Shown here: positions 4,960 through 5,735 of the stretch, piece after piece | How the letters are laid out: every line of letters begins with the position of its first letter | How positions within the stretch are numbered: position 1 is the stretch's first letter | DNA from: Alphaproteobacteria bacterium | GTDB taxonomy: Bacteria; Pseudomonadota; Alphaproteobacteria; SMXP01 | Assembly (NCBI GenBank): GCA_028280675.1 | Contig: JANQLI010000217.1 | Coordinates: 1 to 5,735 of the forward strand | Direction: 5' to 3' | Length of the DNA: 5,735 nt | Notes under the pieces: generated by a model | Told to the model about the DNA's origin: nothing | The model's input: the letters and a program-made list of their open reading frames with translations, nothing else | The model's database searches: none | Translations under genes and position numbers: made by a program

Positions 4960-5735
4960 ATGCACGCCTATTTGGAATTCGAAAGTCAGATTGCCGAACT
5001 TGAAGGTAAAATCGAAGAGCTCCGTCAGCTCTCAGCGGACGATTCCAGCATCAATGTGGCGGATGAAATCAGCCGTTTGGAGGGCAAATCCGCCACTCAG
5101 CTCAAAGACCTCTACGCCAAGTTAACGCCGTGGCAGAAAACCCAAGTGGCGCGGCACCCTGCGCGTCCGCACACCACCGATTATATCGATATATTGGTGG
5201 ACGATTTCACACCACTCGCCGGGGATCGCCAATTCGGCGAAGACCGGGCGATTATTTCGGGCTTTGGCCGTTTTAAGGCGCAGTCGGTCGCGATTATCGG
5301 CCATGAAAAAGGCAATGACACCCAATCACGCCTTGACCGGAATTTCGGCATGGCGCGTCCTGAAGGGTATCGCAAAGCGGCGCGGATCTTAAAACTGGCC
5401 GAGCAATTCAACATTCCTGTTCTGACCCTTGTCGATACCGCAGGGGCGTATCCCGGACTCGGCGCGGAGGAGCGCGGTCAGGCGGAAGCGATTGCCCGGT
5501 CCACCGAAGCGTGTCTCGACGTGGGCGTACCGATCATTTCCACCATTATCGGTGAAGGCGGGTCGGGCGGTGCGGTCGCTATTGCGACGGCGAACCGCGT
5601 TCTGATGCTGGAGCACTCCATCTATTCTGTGATTTCACCGGAAGGGTGTGCCTCTATTTTATGGCATGACGGTGCGCGGGCAAAAGATGCGGCGGCCGCC
5701 ATGAAATTAACGGCGCAGCATCTGCATGACCTCAA
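4960..5735 (+). CDS. accA: Acetyl-CoA carboxylase carboxyltransferase subunit alpha, 5' part (3' end outside window)
   Basis: AccA pairs with AccD as the carboxyltransferase that moves CO2 from carboxybiotin on AccB to acetyl-CoA, forming malonyl-CoA for fatty acid synthesis in the cytoplasm. The frame stays open to the window edge: 258 complete codons of a family usually about 315-320 long. The N-terminal helical region is typical (YLEFESQIAELEGKIEELR, 4-22), then LTPWQKTQVARHP (55-67), LAGDRQFGED (86-95), IGHEKGND (113-120), NFGMARPEGYRKA (128-140), VDTAGAYPG (158-166), GAEERGQAEA (168-177), the glycine-rich GEGGSGGA (198-205) and SVISPEGCASILW (223-235). The ATG at 4960 matches the family N-terminus as I recall it, though the ribosome binding site is weak (GAG around 4947-4949). 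VDTAGAYPG has alanine (A161) where many homologues have proline. accD and the accBC genes are not in the window. Confidence 0.96.
   Translation, partial: MHAYLEFESQIAELEGKIEELRQLSADDSSINVADEISRLEGKSATQLKDLYAKLTPWQKTQVARHPARPHTTDYIDILVDDFTPLAGDRQFGEDRAIISGFGRFKAQSVAIIGHEKGNDTQSRLDRNFGMARPEGYRKAARILKLAEQFNIPVLTLVDTAGAYPGLGAEERGQAEAIARSTEACLDVGVPIISTIIGEGGSGGAVAIATANRVLMLEHSIYSVISPEGCASILWHDGARAKDAAAAMKLTAQHLHDL

Larger units (their letters stand above)
4856..4990 (+). repeat. Long-range inverted repeat spanning the mcl1–accA gap
   Basis: The left arm 4856-4872 (TCTGACTTTCGCCAAAT) starts one base after the mcl1 stop. It is complementary to the right arm 4970-4990, which reads ATTTGG, a 4-base bulge (4976-4979), then CGAAAGTCAGA. 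That gives 17 pairs with one bulge. The 97-base loop (4873-4969) includes the predicted accA promoter, leader and start codon, and the right arm is accA codons 4-11. Only a transcript reading through from mcl1 would contain both arms. The pairing is read directly from the sequence; function is inferred. Confidence 0.6.

Overview
The window looks like an ordinary chromosomal segment of an alphaproteobacterium of moderate GC (my estimate by eye, near 50%). The evidence is the protein content. The malyl-CoA lyase resembles, from memory, the Rhodobacter Mcl1 protein, including the same residue numbers for its active-site acids. The AccA and XerD sequences are of the alphaproteobacterial type. The genus cannot be named from the sequence. 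No insertion sequence, CRISPR array, tRNA or rRNA gene was seen.

Layout. Positions 1-445, minus strand: the 5' part of aroK (shikimate kinase), which continues off the left edge. Positions 446-743: a divergent intergenic region with an 8-bp perfect dyad. From 744 rightwards, all genes are on the plus strand. First is a 47-residue single-span membrane microprotein (744-887). Next is a 609-residue exported, mostly helical protein of unknown function (926-2755). Then xerD (2756-3700), whose ATG directly follows the stop codon of the exported protein. These three are probably one transcription unit. After a gap with a good sigma-70-like promoter comes mcl1 (3803-4855), an L-malyl-CoA/beta-methylmalyl-CoA lyase with an extra lysine-rich C-terminal tail. 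After another gap with its own promoter-like sequence comes accA (4960 to the right edge, 258 codons present), the carboxyltransferase alpha subunit of acetyl-CoA carboxylase.

How the genes relate. aroK serves the shikimate pathway, and XerD resolves chromosome dimers. Mcl1 makes or cleaves acetyl-CoA or propionyl-CoA thioesters, as in the ethylmalonyl-CoA pathway. AccA commits acetyl-CoA to malonyl-CoA and fatty acids. So mcl1 and accA both act at the acetyl-CoA node, although each seems to have its own promoter. The microprotein and the exported protein are the only uncharacterised genes and the best candidates for new biology. I did not find a complete novel system. The most notable non-coding signal is a 17-bp complementarity, with one 4-nt bulge, between the base just after the mcl1 stop codon and codons 4-11 of accA. 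It encloses the accA promoter and start codon.
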